Notes under the pieces: generated by a model
Database searches by the model: none
The model's input: the letters and a program-made list of their open reading frames with translations, nothing else
What the model was told of the DNA's origin: nothing
Made by a program: the position numbers and the translations under genes
Shown: piece after piece, positions 17,446 through 27,517 of the stretch
How the letters are laid out: each line of letters begins with the position of its first letter
Numbering within the stretch: position 1 is the stretch's first letter
NCBI RefSeq assembly: GCF_011174675.1
Contig: NZ_JAANIG010000005.1
Span: 62,001-126,000, forward strand
DNA from: Perlabentimonas gracilis
GTDB lineage: Bacteria; Bacteroidota; Bacteroidia; Bacteroidales; Tenuifilaceae
Direction of reading: 5' to 3'
DNA: 64,000 nt

Positions 17446-19047
17446 TTACTCTTTTACAAGATGTTTGTAACTGTCCCAGTTATTTAACACCTCGATGGCT
17501 TGTTGGAGGGCCATATTGTTCTGATTTACGATTTGAAAGTAATGATTAGTTGAAAATAAACTTTGGGCAATTAATGCTTTGAGCTGTTTGCGTATCTCGT
17601 CGCCAGAGGTTTCTAGTCCATCGGCATCGGAGGGTAGTTTCGAATTCTCGGCAAAGGTAACCAATTCCTCCATTATTTCGCTAGTGATCTGGAAATTTTG
17701 ATCAAATTTCCGAAAGTTGGAGTAGCTTTTGTTGAGCTGTGCCCTGTTTTTATCAACAAAGGTGTGTACAAACTGGTTTATTATGCCCATCCTAATGAGC
17801 TTACCGTAATAGTCGGTGTAGAATGTTGTATCGAATGGGATAAATATATCGGGCATAATTCCACCACCTCCATATACTGTTTTGCCTTTCGATAGGGTGC
17901 TGTACTTCAGTGAGTCAGGAATTGATATGCTATCGGCGCTGAACAGCTCGCCTTTGGAGTAACGAGCGTTAAGGTCGTTGTAGTAATTGTCAAGGTTGGC
18001 CGTACTGTATGGCTTTTGAATTACCCTTCCAGTGGGTGTATGGTACCGGGCCACGGTAAGCCTTATCATTGAACCATCGGGTAGGGGGAGTTGGTTTTGT
18101 ACAAGCCCTTTGCCAAACGAACGACGACCAATAATAATTCCCCTGTCCCAATCCTGCACCGCTCCCGATACAATTTCGCTGGCTGAGGCCGAACCCTCGT
18201 CAATTAGAATCACAAGTCGTCCTTTTTTAAACTCGCCATTTATTGTTGATACGAAGTCGGTTCTTGGTGCCGAACGGCCCTCGGTGTAAACTATAAGCTT
18301 GTCCTTATCGAGAAACTGATCGGCTAGTGCAACTGAGGCGTTTAGATATCCTCCTCCGTTACCTCTCAGGTCGAGGATTAAATCCTGCATCCTTTCCTTT
18401 TTCAGCTTTGCTATAGCCTCAAGAAACTCATCCTCGGTGGTAAGTGCAAACCTGTTTAGCTTGATATACCCAATGCGTGAGTCTATCATATAGGCAGCGT
18501 CGAGGCTGTGGATAGGAATGCGATCGCGGGTGATGTTAAATTCGATAAGGTCGGAAATACCTTTCCTCATCACCCGAACGGTTACCTGTGTACCTTTATC
18601 GCCTCGCAGGAGTTTGAACACATCGCTATTCTTAAGCCCAATGCCTGCAACATTTTCATCGTCGATGAAAATAATTCGATCGCCAGCAAAAATACCAACC
18701 CGCTCCGATGGGCCACCTGGCACGGGGTTTACTACCATTAGCGTGTCATTAAGAATATTGAACTCCACGCCAATTCCCTCAAAGTTCCCCTCTAGGGGTT
18801 CGTTCATCGCCCTAACATCGTCTCGGGTGATATAAACTGAGTGGGGGTCGAGGTTTTGCAGCGTTTTTTTGATTACCTCCTCCACCATATTATCCACATC
18901 AATTGAATCTACATAATCAGCCGTTACGTACTGCAGGAATCGCACTGTTTTGTATATGGCCATGTTGGATGCGTTTTGGCCAACCGATAGTAGCGATGAA
19001 AGCGTGAGTATGGCAATGGCTAGGGTAGATGCAAATCGACGTGTCAT
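17446..19047 (-). CDS. S41 family C-terminal processing peptidase
   Basis: The 533-residue exported protease has a signal peptide (about residues 1-24). An N-terminal helical region is followed by a PDZ domain (about 85-175, with GIGVEFN and AGDRIIFIDDENV) and a peptidase S41 core. The core holds DLRGNGGG, the catalytic serine in EGSASASE (about residue 288) and lysine 313 in RRSFGKG. A helical C-terminal extension follows. Such Ctp/Prc enzymes cut periplasmic substrates near their C-termini and can affect cell-wall hydrolases. The catalytic dyad is intact. It lies 85 bases downstream of guaA. Confidence 0.93.
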   Translation of the reverse strand: MTRRFASTLAIAILTLSSLLSVGQNASNMAIYKTVRFLQYVTADYVDSIDVDNMVEEVIKKTLQNLDPHSVYITRDDVRAMNEPLEGNFEGIGVEFNILNDTLMVVNPVPGGPSERVGIFAGDRIIFIDDENVAGIGLKNSDVFKLLRGDKGTQVTVRVMRKGISDLIEFNITRDRIPIHSLDAAYMIDSRIGYIKLNRFALTTEDEFLEAIAKLKKERMQDLILDLRGNGGGYLNASVALADQFLDKDKLIVYTEGRSAPRTDFVSTINGEFKKGRLVILIDEGSASASEIVSGAVQDWDRGIIIGRRSFGKGLVQNQLPLPDGSMIRLTVARYHTPTGRVIQKPYSTANLDNYYNDLNARYSKGELFSADSISIPDSLKYSTLSKGKTVYGGGGIMPDIFIPFDTTFYTDYYGKLIRMGIINQFVHTFVDKNRAQLNKSYSNFRKFDQNFQITSEIMEELVTFAENSKLPSDADGLETSGDEIRKQLKALIAQSLFSTNHYFQIVNQNNMALQQAIEVLNNWDSYKHLVKE

Positions 19048-19132
19048 AGTGTATACCTTTGGTGTATGTAAAATGTTCAGCTGTATTGTTTTAGATACTA
19101 ACTAAACGTATATGTATGTAAAAAGTTTTATG

Positions 19133-20662
19133 CTACTCCCATTCGATAGTGGCTGGTGGCTTTGAACTTATATCGTAAACCACCCTGTTTATACCCTTTA
19201 CCCTATTTATGATTTCGTTGGATATTTTTGCCATAAATTCGTAGGGTAAGTGATACCAATCGGCTGTCATACCATCGGTAGAGGTTACAGCACGTAAGGC
19301 TACAACAAATTCGTAGGTTCTTTCGTCGCCCATTACGCCAACGGTTTGCACCGGAAGCAGCATGGCGCCAGCTTGCCATATCTTATCGTACAGATCATAC
19401 TGGCGCAGTCCGTTGATATATATGCTGTCGGCCTCCTGAAGCAAGCGAACCTTTTCGGGGGTAACCTCACCTAACACCCTAATGCCCAAACCTGGGCCTG
19501 GGAATGGATGCCTGTGCAGGATATTTACAGGAAGTCCCAGCTCGTTGCCCACACGTCGTACTTCGTCTTTAAACAGTAGCCTAAGAGGCTCTACCACCTT
19601 AAGGTTCATCTTTTCAGGTAGTCCCCCTACATTGTGATGCGATTTGATGGTAACCGAGGGGCCGTTTACCGATATGGATTCAATTACATCGGGGTAAATG
19701 GTTCCCTGAGCCAACCATTTTACATTGGAGATTTTATGGGCTTCCTCATCGAAAACCTCAATGAAATTTTTGCCGATGCTCTTGCGCTTGGCCTCAGGAT
19801 CCGAAATGCCCTTGAGATCATCAAAGAATCGTTGCTTGGCATCAACACCAATTACGTTAAGGCCAAGGGTTTTGTACGAGTTAAGAACCTGTTCGAACTC
19901 ATCCTTACGCAGCAGGCCGTTATCCACAAAAATACAAGTAAGGTTTTTGCCAATGGCCTGATGTAGGAGTAATGCGGCAACAGAGCTGTCTACTCCTCCC
20001 GATAACCCCAGCACTACCTTGTCATTTTGTAATGTAGATTTTAAATTCTCTACGGTTTCGTTAACAAATGATGCCGGAGTCCAATCCTGTTGGCATTCAC
20101 AAACATCTACCACAAAGTTTCTAAGGATTGATAGCCCCTCAGTTGTATGGTAAACCTCGGGATGAAACTGAATGCCGAATGTTTTTTCGCCCTTTATGAA
20201 GTATGCGCCAACTTTAACATCTTCTGTTCCCGCAGTAATGACAAAATCAGAAGGGATTTCAGTGATTGTATCACCATGCGACATCCACACCTGAGTATTT
20301 TGTGAAATCCCTTTGAAAAGGGTGCATTGACTGTCAGCAATACTCAGCATAGCCCTACCATACTCACGAATCTGGGAGGGCATTACCTTGCCACCACTTG
20401 TTAGGGCTAAAAGCTGCGCCCCAAAACACACCCCAAGCAGGGGGAGTTTACCCTTAATTTCATCGAGATTTGGCTTGGGGGCGTCGGAGTCATGCACCGA
20501 GAACGGGCTGCCCGAAAGGATAACACCTTTCACAGAATTATCAATAGCAGGATAGTTGTTATAGGGATGAATTTCGCAGTAAACATTTAGCTCGCGTACT
20601 CTTCGGGCAATTAGCTGTGTGTACTGCGACCCAAAGTCGAGAATAAGAATCTTGTTGTGCAT
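19133..20662 (-). CDS. guaA: GMP synthase (glutamine-hydrolysing)
   Basis: The 509-residue enzyme has an N-terminal class I amidotransferase (nucleophile in [11 protein letters not shown], His/Glu in [10 protein letters not shown]). An ATP-pyrophosphatase domain with the PP-loop [12 protein letters not shown] follows, then the dimerisation domain ending in [11 protein letters not shown]. It converts XMP to GMP using ATP and glutamine. Length and all motifs are standard. No riboswitch-like leader was recognised; the spacer upstream is only 47 bases to the next leftward gene. Confidence 0.98.
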   Translation of the reverse strand: MHNKILILDFGSQYTQLIARRVRELNVYCEIHPYNNYPAIDNSVKGVILSGSPFSVHDSDAPKPNLDEIKGKLPLLGVCFGAQLLALTSGGKVMPSQIREYGRAMLSIADSQCTLFKGISQNTQVWMSHGDTITEIPSDFVITAGTEDVKVGAYFIKGEKTFGIQFHPEVYHTTEGLSILRNFVVDVCECQQDWTPASFVNETVENLKSTLQNDKVVLGLSGGVDSSVAALLLHQAIGKNLTCIFVDNGLLRKDEFEQVLNSYKTLGLNVIGVDAKQRFFDDLKGISDPEAKRKSIGKNFIEVFDEEAHKISNVKWLAQGTIYPDVIESISVNGPSVTIKSHHNVGGLPEKMNLKVVEPLRLLFKDEVRRVGNELGLPVNILHRHPFPGPGLGIRVLGEVTPEKVRLLQEADSIYINGLRQYDLYDKIWQAGAMLLPVQTVGVMGDERTYEFVVALRAVTSTDGMTADWYHLPYEFMAKISNEIINRVKGINRVVYDISSKPPATIEWE

Positions 20663-20709
20663 GGGGATAAGTGTCTTAGAATTGGTTGCGCAAAGGTAGG
20701 AAAAATGCC

Positions 20710-21642
20710 TTATATATCCTCCCTATGGCTTTTGATTTTAAACTCAAGGCCTTCTTCGGCAGCATAGGTTTCTGTAAATATCTTCCGAGCCTCGTTCACT
20801 AGCACATCCACATCCTTGTAGCGCGACGAGAAATGGCCTATGATAAGTCTTTTCACCTTGGCTAGTTCAGCAATTTTTGCAGCCTGTTCGGCTGTGGAGT
20901 GCCCTGTAGACCGTGCCATCTTGGTCATGTCCTTGCTAAAGGTTGCTTCATGGTAGAGCAAATCAACCCCTTGTACCATCTCCGCTAACCCGTCGAAGTA
21001 CTTAGTATCGCTACAGTATGCGTAGGAGCGGGGTGGAGACGATACGTGGGTTAGCTCACTATTGGGTATTATTTGCCCTTGGGGTGTCACAAAGTTGGCC
21101 CCCTCTTTAATCCTGATTATATCGGCGAGGGGTATTGAATATTTATCGATCAACTCCTTTCGGATGTTTGGTTGCTTGGGCTTTTCTCTGAAAATAAATC
21201 CAGTTGACGGTATGCGATGTTTTAAAGGGATTGATTCAATGGTTAGGGTTTTATCTTCAAAAATCACTTTCCTATTCTTGGTATCCAGCGCTCTAAATAC
21301 GATGCTAAACTTAAGCTCGTTAACAAAGAATTTGAGGTTTTGATCGAGGATTGGCTGCAGAGGGGCATGTGCCCATATAGTAAGGGGTGCCTTTCGACCC
21401 AAAAGGTTAAGGGTAGATATTAACCCTACCAGGCCTAGCACGTGGTCGCCGTGTAGGTGCGATATGAAGATTTGCTCTAACCGAGATAGTTTTTGCTTGT
21501 ACTTGCGGAGCTGAATTTGAGTTCCCTCACCACAGTCAACTAAAAACAGCCGCTCATGCACATTGAGCGCATGAGCGGCTGGGAATCGTTGCGAAGTGGG
21601 TAGAGCACTGCTGCTACCCAGTATTGTTACAGAGAATGTCAC
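20710..21642 (-). CDS. rnz: Ribonuclease Z
   Basis: A 310-residue metallo-beta-lactamase-fold nuclease with the zinc motif [10 protein letters not shown] (HxHxDH), the phosphate-binding start [18 protein letters not shown], and later zinc ligands in YHEATF and IIGHFSSRY. It processes tRNA 3' ends. The start is a GTG at 21640-21642 that overlaps the TGA of the preceding STAS gene by four bases (GTGA), which indicates translational coupling with a signalling protein of unrelated function. Confidence 0.95.
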   Translation of the reverse strand: MTFSVTILGSSSALPTSQRFPAAHALNVHERLFLVDCGEGTQIQLRKYKQKLSRLEQIFISHLHGDHVLGLVGLISTLNLLGRKAPLTIWAHAPLQPILDQNLKFFVNELKFSIVFRALDTKNRKVIFEDKTLTIESIPLKHRIPSTGFIFREKPKQPNIRKELIDKYSIPLADIIRIKEGANFVTPQGQIIPNSELTHVSSPPRSYAYCSDTKYFDGLAEMVQGVDLLYHEATFSKDMTKMARSTGHSTAEQAAKIAELAKVKRLIIGHFSSRYKDVDVLVNEARKIFTETYAAEEGLEFKIKSHREDI

Positions 21643-22004
21643 TTCTCTTGCTTTTCGCTTTCGGCTTTACTAATAATTTCGGCAGCTTCGCTGCGAGAGT
21701 AAGCAATATTCAGGACTGTATCGAGCTGAGAGATTGTGATTAAACGTTCAACAGCATCGGTTAGCCCAGTAAGGACAAAGGTGCCGTTGGCATTTTTACA
21801 CAGCCTGTTAGCCACTAGTATTGCGCTTAGGCCAGATGAATCGCAGTATCGGCAGGAACTTAAATCAAGAACCATGTTACGTTCTCCGTTTCCCGAAATC
21901 AAAACTAACTCCGATTTTAGGCTGGGGGCAATATTTGTGTCTAGTTTCTCTTCAAGTACTTCAACAAGAGAGTAATTCTCGAGTTTGCTTATCCTAAATT
22001 CCAT
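21639..22004 (-). CDS. STAS domain protein, anti-sigma-factor-antagonist type
   Basis: A 121-residue single STAS domain. The segment VLDLSSCRYCDSSGLSAILVA contains the D-S-S-G motif, with the serine that SpoIIAA/RsbV proteins have phosphorylated by a GHKL kinase. No SpoIIAB/RsbW-type kinase, sigma factor or PP2C phosphatase is adjacent, so its partner is unknown. The SiaB kinase at 13603 belongs to a related fold, but SiaB proteins act on SiaC, so crosstalk is only a speculation. It is read just after rpsA (31-base gap) and overlaps rnz. Confidence 0.88.
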   Translation of the reverse strand: MEFRISKLENYSLVEVLEEKLDTNIAPSLKSELVLISGNGERNMVLDLSSCRYCDSSGLSAILVANRLCKNANGTFVLTGLTDAVERLITISQLDTVLNIAYSRSEAAEIISKAESEKQEK

Positions 22005-22035
22005 TGCAAAGGGTTTTAGTGATCAATAATTTGAT

Positions 22036-23934
22036 TTACTCCTTATCGTCGTCAGCCGCCTTCTTTTTTCCTTTCTTCTGGTTCTCTTCGAGTTCAGTTT
22101 TAAGGGCAGCCAACTCAGAAATATCCCCTAAGGTAGTCTTTTCTAAGTTATCTTTCAACTTTTTCACCGCTTTTTGTGTCGATGAAGCTTTACTTTTTTT
22201 CTCAGCTACATCTTCACCCTTCTTGGCATCCTCAAAAATTCGGCTGTGCGATAGGATGATTCGCTTGGATGATTTGTTGAATTCAATTACTTTAAACTCC
22301 ATCTTGTCTTCAACCTTGGCTGAGCTGCCGTCCTCTTTCACAAGGTGTTTTGGGGTAACAAAACCTTCAACACCATAAGGAAGAGCAACTACTGCTCCTT
22401 TATCGAAGATATCGATAATGGTTCCTTCGTGAACTGAATCAACAGTGAAGATTGACTCGAATACATCCCAAGGGTTCTCCTCGAGCTGCTTGTGACCTAG
22501 GCTAAGGCGACGGTTCTCCTTGTCGATTTCAAGAACAACAACCTCAATATCAGCACCAACGGTGGTGAATTCGGCTGGGTGCTTAATTTTTTTAGTCCAG
22601 CTAAGGTCAGAGATGTGGATTAGTCCATCAACACCTTCTTCAATCTCTACAAAAACACCGAATGAGGTGAAGTTGCGAACCTTTGCCTTATGGCTAGAGC
22701 TAACAGGGTACTTCTCCTCAATCTTATCCCATGGGTCGGGCTTAAGCTGCTTCATGCCTAACGACATCTTGCGCTCTTCGCGATCAAGAGTTAGGATCTG
22801 AGCATCAACAACATCACCTACTTTTAGGAACTCTTGCGCACTACGAAGGTGCTGACTCCATGACATTTCCGATACGTGGATTAGACCCTCAACACCGGTG
22901 GCAATCTCAACGAATGCACCGTAGTCGGCCATTACCACAACCTTACCCTTAACTACATCGCCAACCTTAAGGTTTGCATCAAGCGAATCCCATGGGTGGG
23001 GAGTAAGCTGCTTAAGACCAAGAGCGATACGCTTTTTAGCATCATCAAAGTCGAGAATAACCACGTTGATCTTCTGATCAAGTTCAACGATCTCCTCAGG
23101 GTGCGTAACGCGTCCCCATGATAGGTCGGTGATGTGGATTAGGCCGTCAACTCCGCCCAGGTCGATGAATACACCGTAGCTGGTGATATTCTTAACTGTT
23201 CCTTCAAGAACCTGACCCTTCTCAAGCTTGGCAATAATTTCTTTCTTCTGTTGCTCCAGCTCCTCTTCAATGAGGGCTTTGTGCGAAACAACAACGTTTT
23301 TGTATTCCTGGTTGATTTTAACAACCTTGAATTCCATGGTTTTACCCACGTAAATATCGTAATCGCGAATGGGTTTAACATCAATTTGCGAGCCGGGAAG
23401 GAATGCCTCGATACCGAAAACATCCACAATCATACCACCCTTAGTGCGGCACTTGATGTAACCTTTGATAACCTCATCCTTGTCGAGGGCTTGGTTAACA
23501 CGATCCCAAGAGCGCAGTGAACGAGCTTTCTTGTGCGAGAGCACAAGCTGTCCGCGCTTGTCTTCCTGAATTTCAACGTAAACCTCAACAGTATCCCCAA
23601 CTTGTAGCTCAGGATTGTAGCGGAATTCGTTTAAGCTAACAACGCCCTCGGATTTGTAACCAATGTTGATTACCACCTCGCGCTTGTTCATCGAAATTAC
23701 TGTGCCGTCTACCACTTCACCTTCACCAACCGACGAAAGAGTTTCGTCGTACATTGCCTCAAGTTCGGTTTTGCGGTCGCTGGAGTATCCGCCCTCTTCG
23801 GCGTAAGCATCCCAGTCGAAATCCTCAAGTGGATTCACTTTTTCAGCAGGTTTCTCGTCCTTCACAGGCTCAACTTGCTTTTTGGTCTCTTCTACATTCG
23901 CTTCATTTGAAGCCATTTCTTCTTGATTAATCAT
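22036..23934 (-). CDS. rpsA: 30S ribosomal protein S1
   Basis: The 632-residue protein has six S1 RNA-binding repeats. The central ones are clear (GVFIDLGGVDGLIHITDLSW, AFVEIATGVEGLIHVSEMSW, GVFVEIEEGVDGLIHISDLSW); the first two and the last are more divergent. A charged N-terminal extension (~50 residues) and a Lys/Glu-rich C-terminal tail flank them. S1 helps mRNA bind the 30S subunit. In Bacteroidota, Shine-Dalgarno sequences are generally weak, so S1-mediated initiation is thought to matter more. A promoter-like element lies 55-86 bases upstream. Confidence 0.96.
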   Translation of the reverse strand: MINQEEMASNEANVEETKKQVEPVKDEKPAEKVNPLEDFDWDAYAEEGGYSSDRKTELEAMYDETLSSVGEGEVVDGTVISMNKREVVINIGYKSEGVVSLNEFRYNPELQVGDTVEVYVEIQEDKRGQLVLSHKKARSLRSWDRVNQALDKDEVIKGYIKCRTKGGMIVDVFGIEAFLPGSQIDVKPIRDYDIYVGKTMEFKVVKINQEYKNVVVSHKALIEEELEQQKKEIIAKLEKGQVLEGTVKNITSYGVFIDLGGVDGLIHITDLSWGRVTHPEEIVELDQKINVVILDFDDAKKRIALGLKQLTPHPWDSLDANLKVGDVVKGKVVVMADYGAFVEIATGVEGLIHVSEMSWSQHLRSAQEFLKVGDVVDAQILTLDREERKMSLGMKQLKPDPWDKIEEKYPVSSSHKAKVRNFTSFGVFVEIEEGVDGLIHISDLSWTKKIKHPAEFTTVGADIEVVVLEIDKENRRLSLGHKQLEENPWDVFESIFTVDSVHEGTIIDIFDKGAVVALPYGVEGFVTPKHLVKEDGSSAKVEDKMEFKVIEFNKSSKRIILSHSRIFEDAKKGEDVAEKKSKASSTQKAVKKLKDNLEKTTLGDISELAALKTELEENQKKGKKKAADDDKE

Positions 23935-23988
23935 TCAGTTTTCTCAGAATTAATGGATTAGACAATATTGATAGAATAAAAACGAGTG

Positions 23989-24020
23989 CAAAAATACATA
24001 ACTTTATCATTTATAGGAAA
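23989..24020 (-). promoter_or_regulatory. Candidate Bacteroidota promoter of rpsA
   Basis: Reading leftward, TATTTTTG (plus-strand 23989-23996) matches the -7 consensus TAnnTTTG, and TTTC (24017-24020) lies 20 bases upstream where TTTG is expected. The predicted start would be about 45-50 bases before the rpsA ATG. The -33 box has one mismatch. Confidence 0.45.
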
Positions 24021-24251
24021 AAAAGTGATTTTTTTTTACCTTTTTTTAAACATCCGAAATTCTATCATCACCTCTCAATATTAATATAATCAATGGGTTG
24101 TCTTTAATTATGGTTTTATCGATTTTTTATGCTTGGTTGTTCCTCACTTAAAGAAATATATAGAATACTTGCCTTTTCCTTTCCATTTTTGCCCAACTAG
24201 AGATATCTTTGGGCTGAAAACATCACGGGTAATAAATTACATCTTTTCAGC
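24021..24251. other. Divergent spacer between rpsA and the nucleotide-sugar genes
   Basis: The 317-base spacer 23935-24251 separates two divergent transcription units. It is AT-rich with long T and A runs near 24017-24050. Toward the rightward gene it holds GCCCAA (24191-24196) and TTGGGC (24209-24214), an imperfectly spaced inverted repeat, and a TATCTTTG box at 24204-24211 that fits the -7 consensus, about 40 bases before the start of the decarboxylase gene. No gene is visible. Confidence 0.4.
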
Positions 24252-25196
24252 ATGAAGCGCATTTTGGTTACAGGTGGTGCTGGTTTCCTGGGGTCGCATC
24301 TATGTGAACGCTTGCTCAACGACGGGAATGACGTTATCTGTCTCGATAATTTTTTCACAGGCTGTAAGGCTAATGTCCTTCACTTGATGAACAGGCCTTA
24401 CTTTGAGATTATACGCCATGATGTGATTAACCCAATATTTTTGGAGGTTGATGAGATCTACAATTTGGCGTGTCCTGCATCACCAATCCACTATCAGCAT
24501 AATGCCATTAAAACAGTAAAGACCTCTGTAATGGGCACCATTAATATGCTAGGGTTGGCAAAACGTGTAGGAGCAAAGATTTTGCAGGCATCAACCAGCG
24601 AGGTGTATGGCGATCCTCAGGTTCATCCGCAACCCGAGAGCTACTGGGGTAATGTTAATCCAATTGGCCCCAGAGCTTGTTACGACGAGGGTAAACGCTG
24701 CGCCGAAACGCTTTGCATGAGTTATCACCAGCAAAATAGGGTAAGGATAAAAATTGCTCGGATTTTTAATACCTACGGCTCACGCATGAGCCCAAACGAT
24801 GGTCGGGTAGTTTCCAATTTCATTACACAGGCCTTACAGGGTAACGATTTGACAATTTATGGGAATGGACAACAGACCCGTAGCTTTTTGTATGTTGATG
24901 ATTTGGTTGAGGCGATGGTGCGGTTAATGAATACTGGAGACGAGATCACGGGGCCCGTTAATATTGGAAACCCAGAGGAGAACTCCATTCTGGAGTTAGC
25001 TCAGCTGATAATTCAGCTTACAGGAAGCGCTTCACAAATAGCCTGTAGGGAGTTACCCCTTGATGATCCTACTCAACGAAAGCCCGATATTTCATTGGCT
25101 AAAGCATTGCTCCATGGGTGGGAGCCTTCCATGTCGCTAACCAAAGGTTTGGCAATTACTATTGATTATTTTAAAAATATTAAATCACACAGATAG
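24252..25196 (+). CDS. UDP-glucuronate decarboxylase (UDP-xylose synthase), SDR family
   Basis: The 314-residue extended short-chain dehydrogenase has the NAD-binding [10 protein letters not shown] motif, the family segment [12 protein letters not shown], and catalytic S/T-Y-K residues in STSEVYGDP and [10 protein letters not shown]. This set, especially ACPASPxHYQ and ACYDEGKR, marks UDP-xylose synthase (UXS) rather than dTDP-glucose dehydratase. It would oxidise and decarboxylate UDP-glucuronate to UDP-xylose. It opens a nucleotide-sugar operon with rmlA starting one base after its stop. Confidence 0.9.
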   Translation: MKRILVTGGAGFLGSHLCERLLNDGNDVICLDNFFTGCKANVLHLMNRPYFEIIRHDVINPIFLEVDEIYNLACPASPIHYQHNAIKTVKTSVMGTINMLGLAKRVGAKILQASTSEVYGDPQVHPQPESYWGNVNPIGPRACYDEGKRCAETLCMSYHQQNRVRIKIARIFNTYGSRMSPNDGRVVSNFITQALQGNDLTIYGNGQQTRSFLYVDDLVEAMVRLMNTGDEITGPVNIGNPEENSILELAQLIIQLTGSASQIACRELPLDDPTQRKPDISLAKALLHGWEPSMSLTKGLAITIDYFKNIKSHR

Positions 25197-25197
25197 C

Positions 25198-26073
25198 ATG
25201 AAAGGTATTATACTTGCTGGAGGCGCCGGAACACGTTTGTATCCTATCACCAAAAGCATTTCGAAGCAGATTATTCCAATTTACGATAAGCCCATGATAT
25301 ACTACCCTTTGTCGGTACTTATGCTGGCAGGGGTAAGGGAGGTTTTAATTATATCAACCCCCAAGGATTTGCCTTTGTATAAAGATCTTTTTGGCAATGG
25401 CAGTGAACTAGGTTTAAGCATAGAGTATGCAGAACAGCCCTCGCCCGATGGCTTAGCTCAGGCTTTTATCATTGGCGAAGAATTTATTGGTAACGATTCG
25501 GTTTGTCTTGTGCTTGGCGATAATATTTTTTACGGCCATGGATTGGGTGGAATTCTTCAGCAGTGCGCAAAGATTGAGGATGGCGCCACCGTTTTTGGAT
25601 ACTATGTAAACGACCCACAGCGATATGGGGTTGTTGAGTTCGACGAGAACAAAAAAGTGATTAGCATAGAGGAAAAACCCCGAAATCCGCGGTCAAATTT
25701 TGCAGTAACTGGCTTGTATTTTTACAGCAACGATGTGGTTGCTAAAGCCAAGAGTTTGAAACCATCAGCTAGGGGTGAACTGGAAATTACAGATTTAAAC
25801 AGATTGTTCCTTAACGAGGGTAGACTTGATGTTAAGCTGCTTGGCAGGGGTATGGCCTGGCTCGATACTGGCACTCACGAAAGCCTGCTGCAAGCTTCTG
25901 TCTTTATACAAACCATCGAGCAGCGGCAGGGATTAAAAATTGCTTGCCTCGAAGAAATTGCATTCAAGAATGGTTTCATAAATCGAGAGCAACTGCACGT
26001 GTTAGCCCAATCGCTATCGAATAATCAGTACGGCGAGTACCTTATGAGAATTGTAAACGAAGACTTTTTGTAG
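25198..26073 (+). CDS. rmlA: Glucose-1-phosphate thymidylyltransferase
   Basis: The start chosen is the ATG at 25198, giving 291 residues, the usual RmlA length. A longer in-frame reading from 25162 would add 12 residues inside the decarboxylase gene and precede the conserved N-terminus. The protein begins [19 protein letters not shown], the nucleotide-binding signature, followed by [17 protein letters not shown] and the [10 protein letters not shown] motif. It makes dTDP-glucose from dTTP and glucose-1-phosphate, the first step to dTDP-L-rhamnose. The phosphosugar mutase two genes further on could supply glucose-1-phosphate. Confidence 0.95.
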   Translation: MKGIILAGGAGTRLYPITKSISKQIIPIYDKPMIYYPLSVLMLAGVREVLIISTPKDLPLYKDLFGNGSELGLSIEYAEQPSPDGLAQAFIIGEEFIGNDSVCLVLGDNIFYGHGLGGILQQCAKIEDGATVFGYYVNDPQRYGVVEFDENKKVISIEEKPRNPRSNFAVTGLYFYSNDVVAKAKSLKPSARGELEITDLNRLFLNEGRLDVKLLGRGMAWLDTGTHESLLQASVFIQTIEQRQGLKIACLEEIAFKNGFINREQLHVLAQSLSNNQYGEYLMRIVNEDFL

Positions 26074-26076
26074 CTT

Positions 26077-26643
26077 ATGAAAAAGATTGAAACCCCCATA
26101 CCCGATTTATTCATTATAGAACCCACAGTATTTGAGGACTCGCGAGGCTACTTCTTCGAGGCATTCAATACCGATAAGTTCAGCGCATTGGGTTTCGATG
26201 TTCAGTTTGTGCAGGATAACGAGTCACTTTCGTCGCGAGGTGTCATACGGGGGCTGCACTACCAGCTGGCGCCCTATGCACAGTCTAAATTGGTGAGGGT
26301 AGTACAGGGGGTAATTCTTGATGTTGTTGTTGACATTCGTAAAAACTCGCCCACTTATGGAAAGCATTTCACGTACGAGCTAAATGCGGCGAGCAAGCAT
26401 CAACTTTTTATTCCACGAGGGTTTGCCCACGGATTCTCCGTGCTAAGCGAAACAGCTATTGTAAACTACAAATGCGATGCACTTTATAACGCTTCAGCCG
26501 AACGGGGTATTCGGTTTAACGATCCTGATATAGGTGTAGATTGGAGAGTTAATGAAACAGACGCAATTGTTTCGGCCAAAGATAATGTGTTACCCTTATT
26601 CAAGTCGATTGAAACAAACTTTGTTTACGGTGGAAACTACTAG
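26077..26643 (+). CDS. rmlC: dTDP-4-dehydrorhamnose 3,5-epimerase
   Basis: A 188-residue cupin-fold epimerase starting four bases after rmlA. It shows FEDSRGYFFEAFN, the active-site histidine region GVIRGLHYQ, the VVDIRKNSPTYG segment and IPRGFAHGFSVLSE. It epimerises C3 and C5 of dTDP-4-dehydro-6-deoxyglucose. Length and motifs are standard. Its last 14 bases overlap the proposed GTG start of rmlD. Confidence 0.96.
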   Translation: MKKIETPIPDLFIIEPTVFEDSRGYFFEAFNTDKFSALGFDVQFVQDNESLSSRGVIRGLHYQLAPYAQSKLVRVVQGVILDVVVDIRKNSPTYGKHFTYELNAASKHQLFIPRGFAHGFSVLSETAIVNYKCDALYNASAERGIRFNDPDIGVDWRVNETDAIVSAKDNVLPLFKSIETNFVYGGNY

Positions 26644-27505
26644 CAGAATAAAGATTCTGGTAACAGGTGCCAATGGTCAGCTTGGCTCCGAGTTGCGCAC
26701 TCTGGAGGATAATTACCCCCAGCTACACTTTATTTTTACTGATGTTGATGAGCTTGATATCACCAATGAGCAGGAGGTTAAAGCCTACCTAACAAAGCAT
26801 AAACCTCATTACATTGTTAATTGCGCTGCTTACACTGCAGTTGATAAGGCCGAAGGTGATGAAGGGAAGGCGTATAAGTTAAATGCTTTAGCCCCGCAAT
26901 ACTTGGCCAGTGGAGCTAGGGCTTTGGGCTCTCGCATAATCCATATATCAACCGACTATGTTTTTGATGGAAAAGCATACACACCTTACACTGAGACCTC
27001 CCTAACCTCGCCCAATTCAGTATATGGACATACCAAGCTGAAGGGTGAAGAGTTTGTTTTGCAGTCGGGCGTTGGGATGGTAATTCGTACCGCATGGCTT
27101 TACTCATCATTCGGAAAAAATTTTGTTAAAACCATAGCAAGTAAAGGGAAAGAGACCGATAGCCTAAGGGTAGTATTCGATCAGGTAGGAAGTCCAACCT
27201 GGGCAAATGATCTTACCAAGGCGATTGTAGCCATTGTTTGCCAAGGATCAAAACAATTTATTCCAGAAGTTTTCCATTTTTCCAACGAAGGTGTATGTAG
27301 CTGGTACGATCTAGCTGTTGAAACTATATCATATTATGGTTTTAATTGCAAGGTGTCGGCAATCCGTAGTGAGGAGTATCCTACACCTGCAGAGCGACCA
27401 CCCTATAGCGTTTTAGATAAATCTAAAATTAAAAATGCCTATGGCGTATCTGTGCCACATTGGCGAGAGAGCTTAATGAAATGCCTTAGTAACATTGTAC
27501 CTTAA
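26630..27505 (+). CDS. rmlD: dTDP-4-dehydrorhamnose reductase
   Basis: The conserved N-terminus RIKILVTGANGQLGSEL has no ATG just before it. The nearest plausible start is GTG at 26630, giving 291 residues and a 14-base overlap with rmlC; the longer ATG reading from 26552 would add 26 residues from inside rmlC. The SDR motifs TGANGQLG, HISTDYVFDG and the catalytic Y-G-H-T-K are present. It reduces dTDP-4-dehydrorhamnose to dTDP-L-rhamnose with NAD(P)H. The required dehydratase rmlB is not in this cluster. Confidence 0.93.
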   Translation: METTSRIKILVTGANGQLGSELRTLEDNYPQLHFIFTDVDELDITNEQEVKAYLTKHKPHYIVNCAAYTAVDKAEGDEGKAYKLNALAPQYLASGARALGSRIIHISTDYVFDGKAYTPYTETSLTSPNSVYGHTKLKGEEFVLQSGVGMVIRTAWLYSSFGKNFVKTIASKGKETDSLRVVFDQVGSPTWANDLTKAIVAIVCQGSKQFIPEVFHFSNEGVCSWYDLAVETISYYGFNCKVSAIRSEEYPTPAERPPYSVLDKSKIKNAYGVSVPHWRESLMKCLSNIVP

Positions 27506-27517
27506 AACATTTGCCCT

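Noticed and set aside
13201-23934. A defence island or mobile element carrying the signalling genes
   Set aside because: The genes around siaB, siaC and the STAS gene are core functions (rpsA, guaA, rnz), with no integrase, transposase or attachment repeats.
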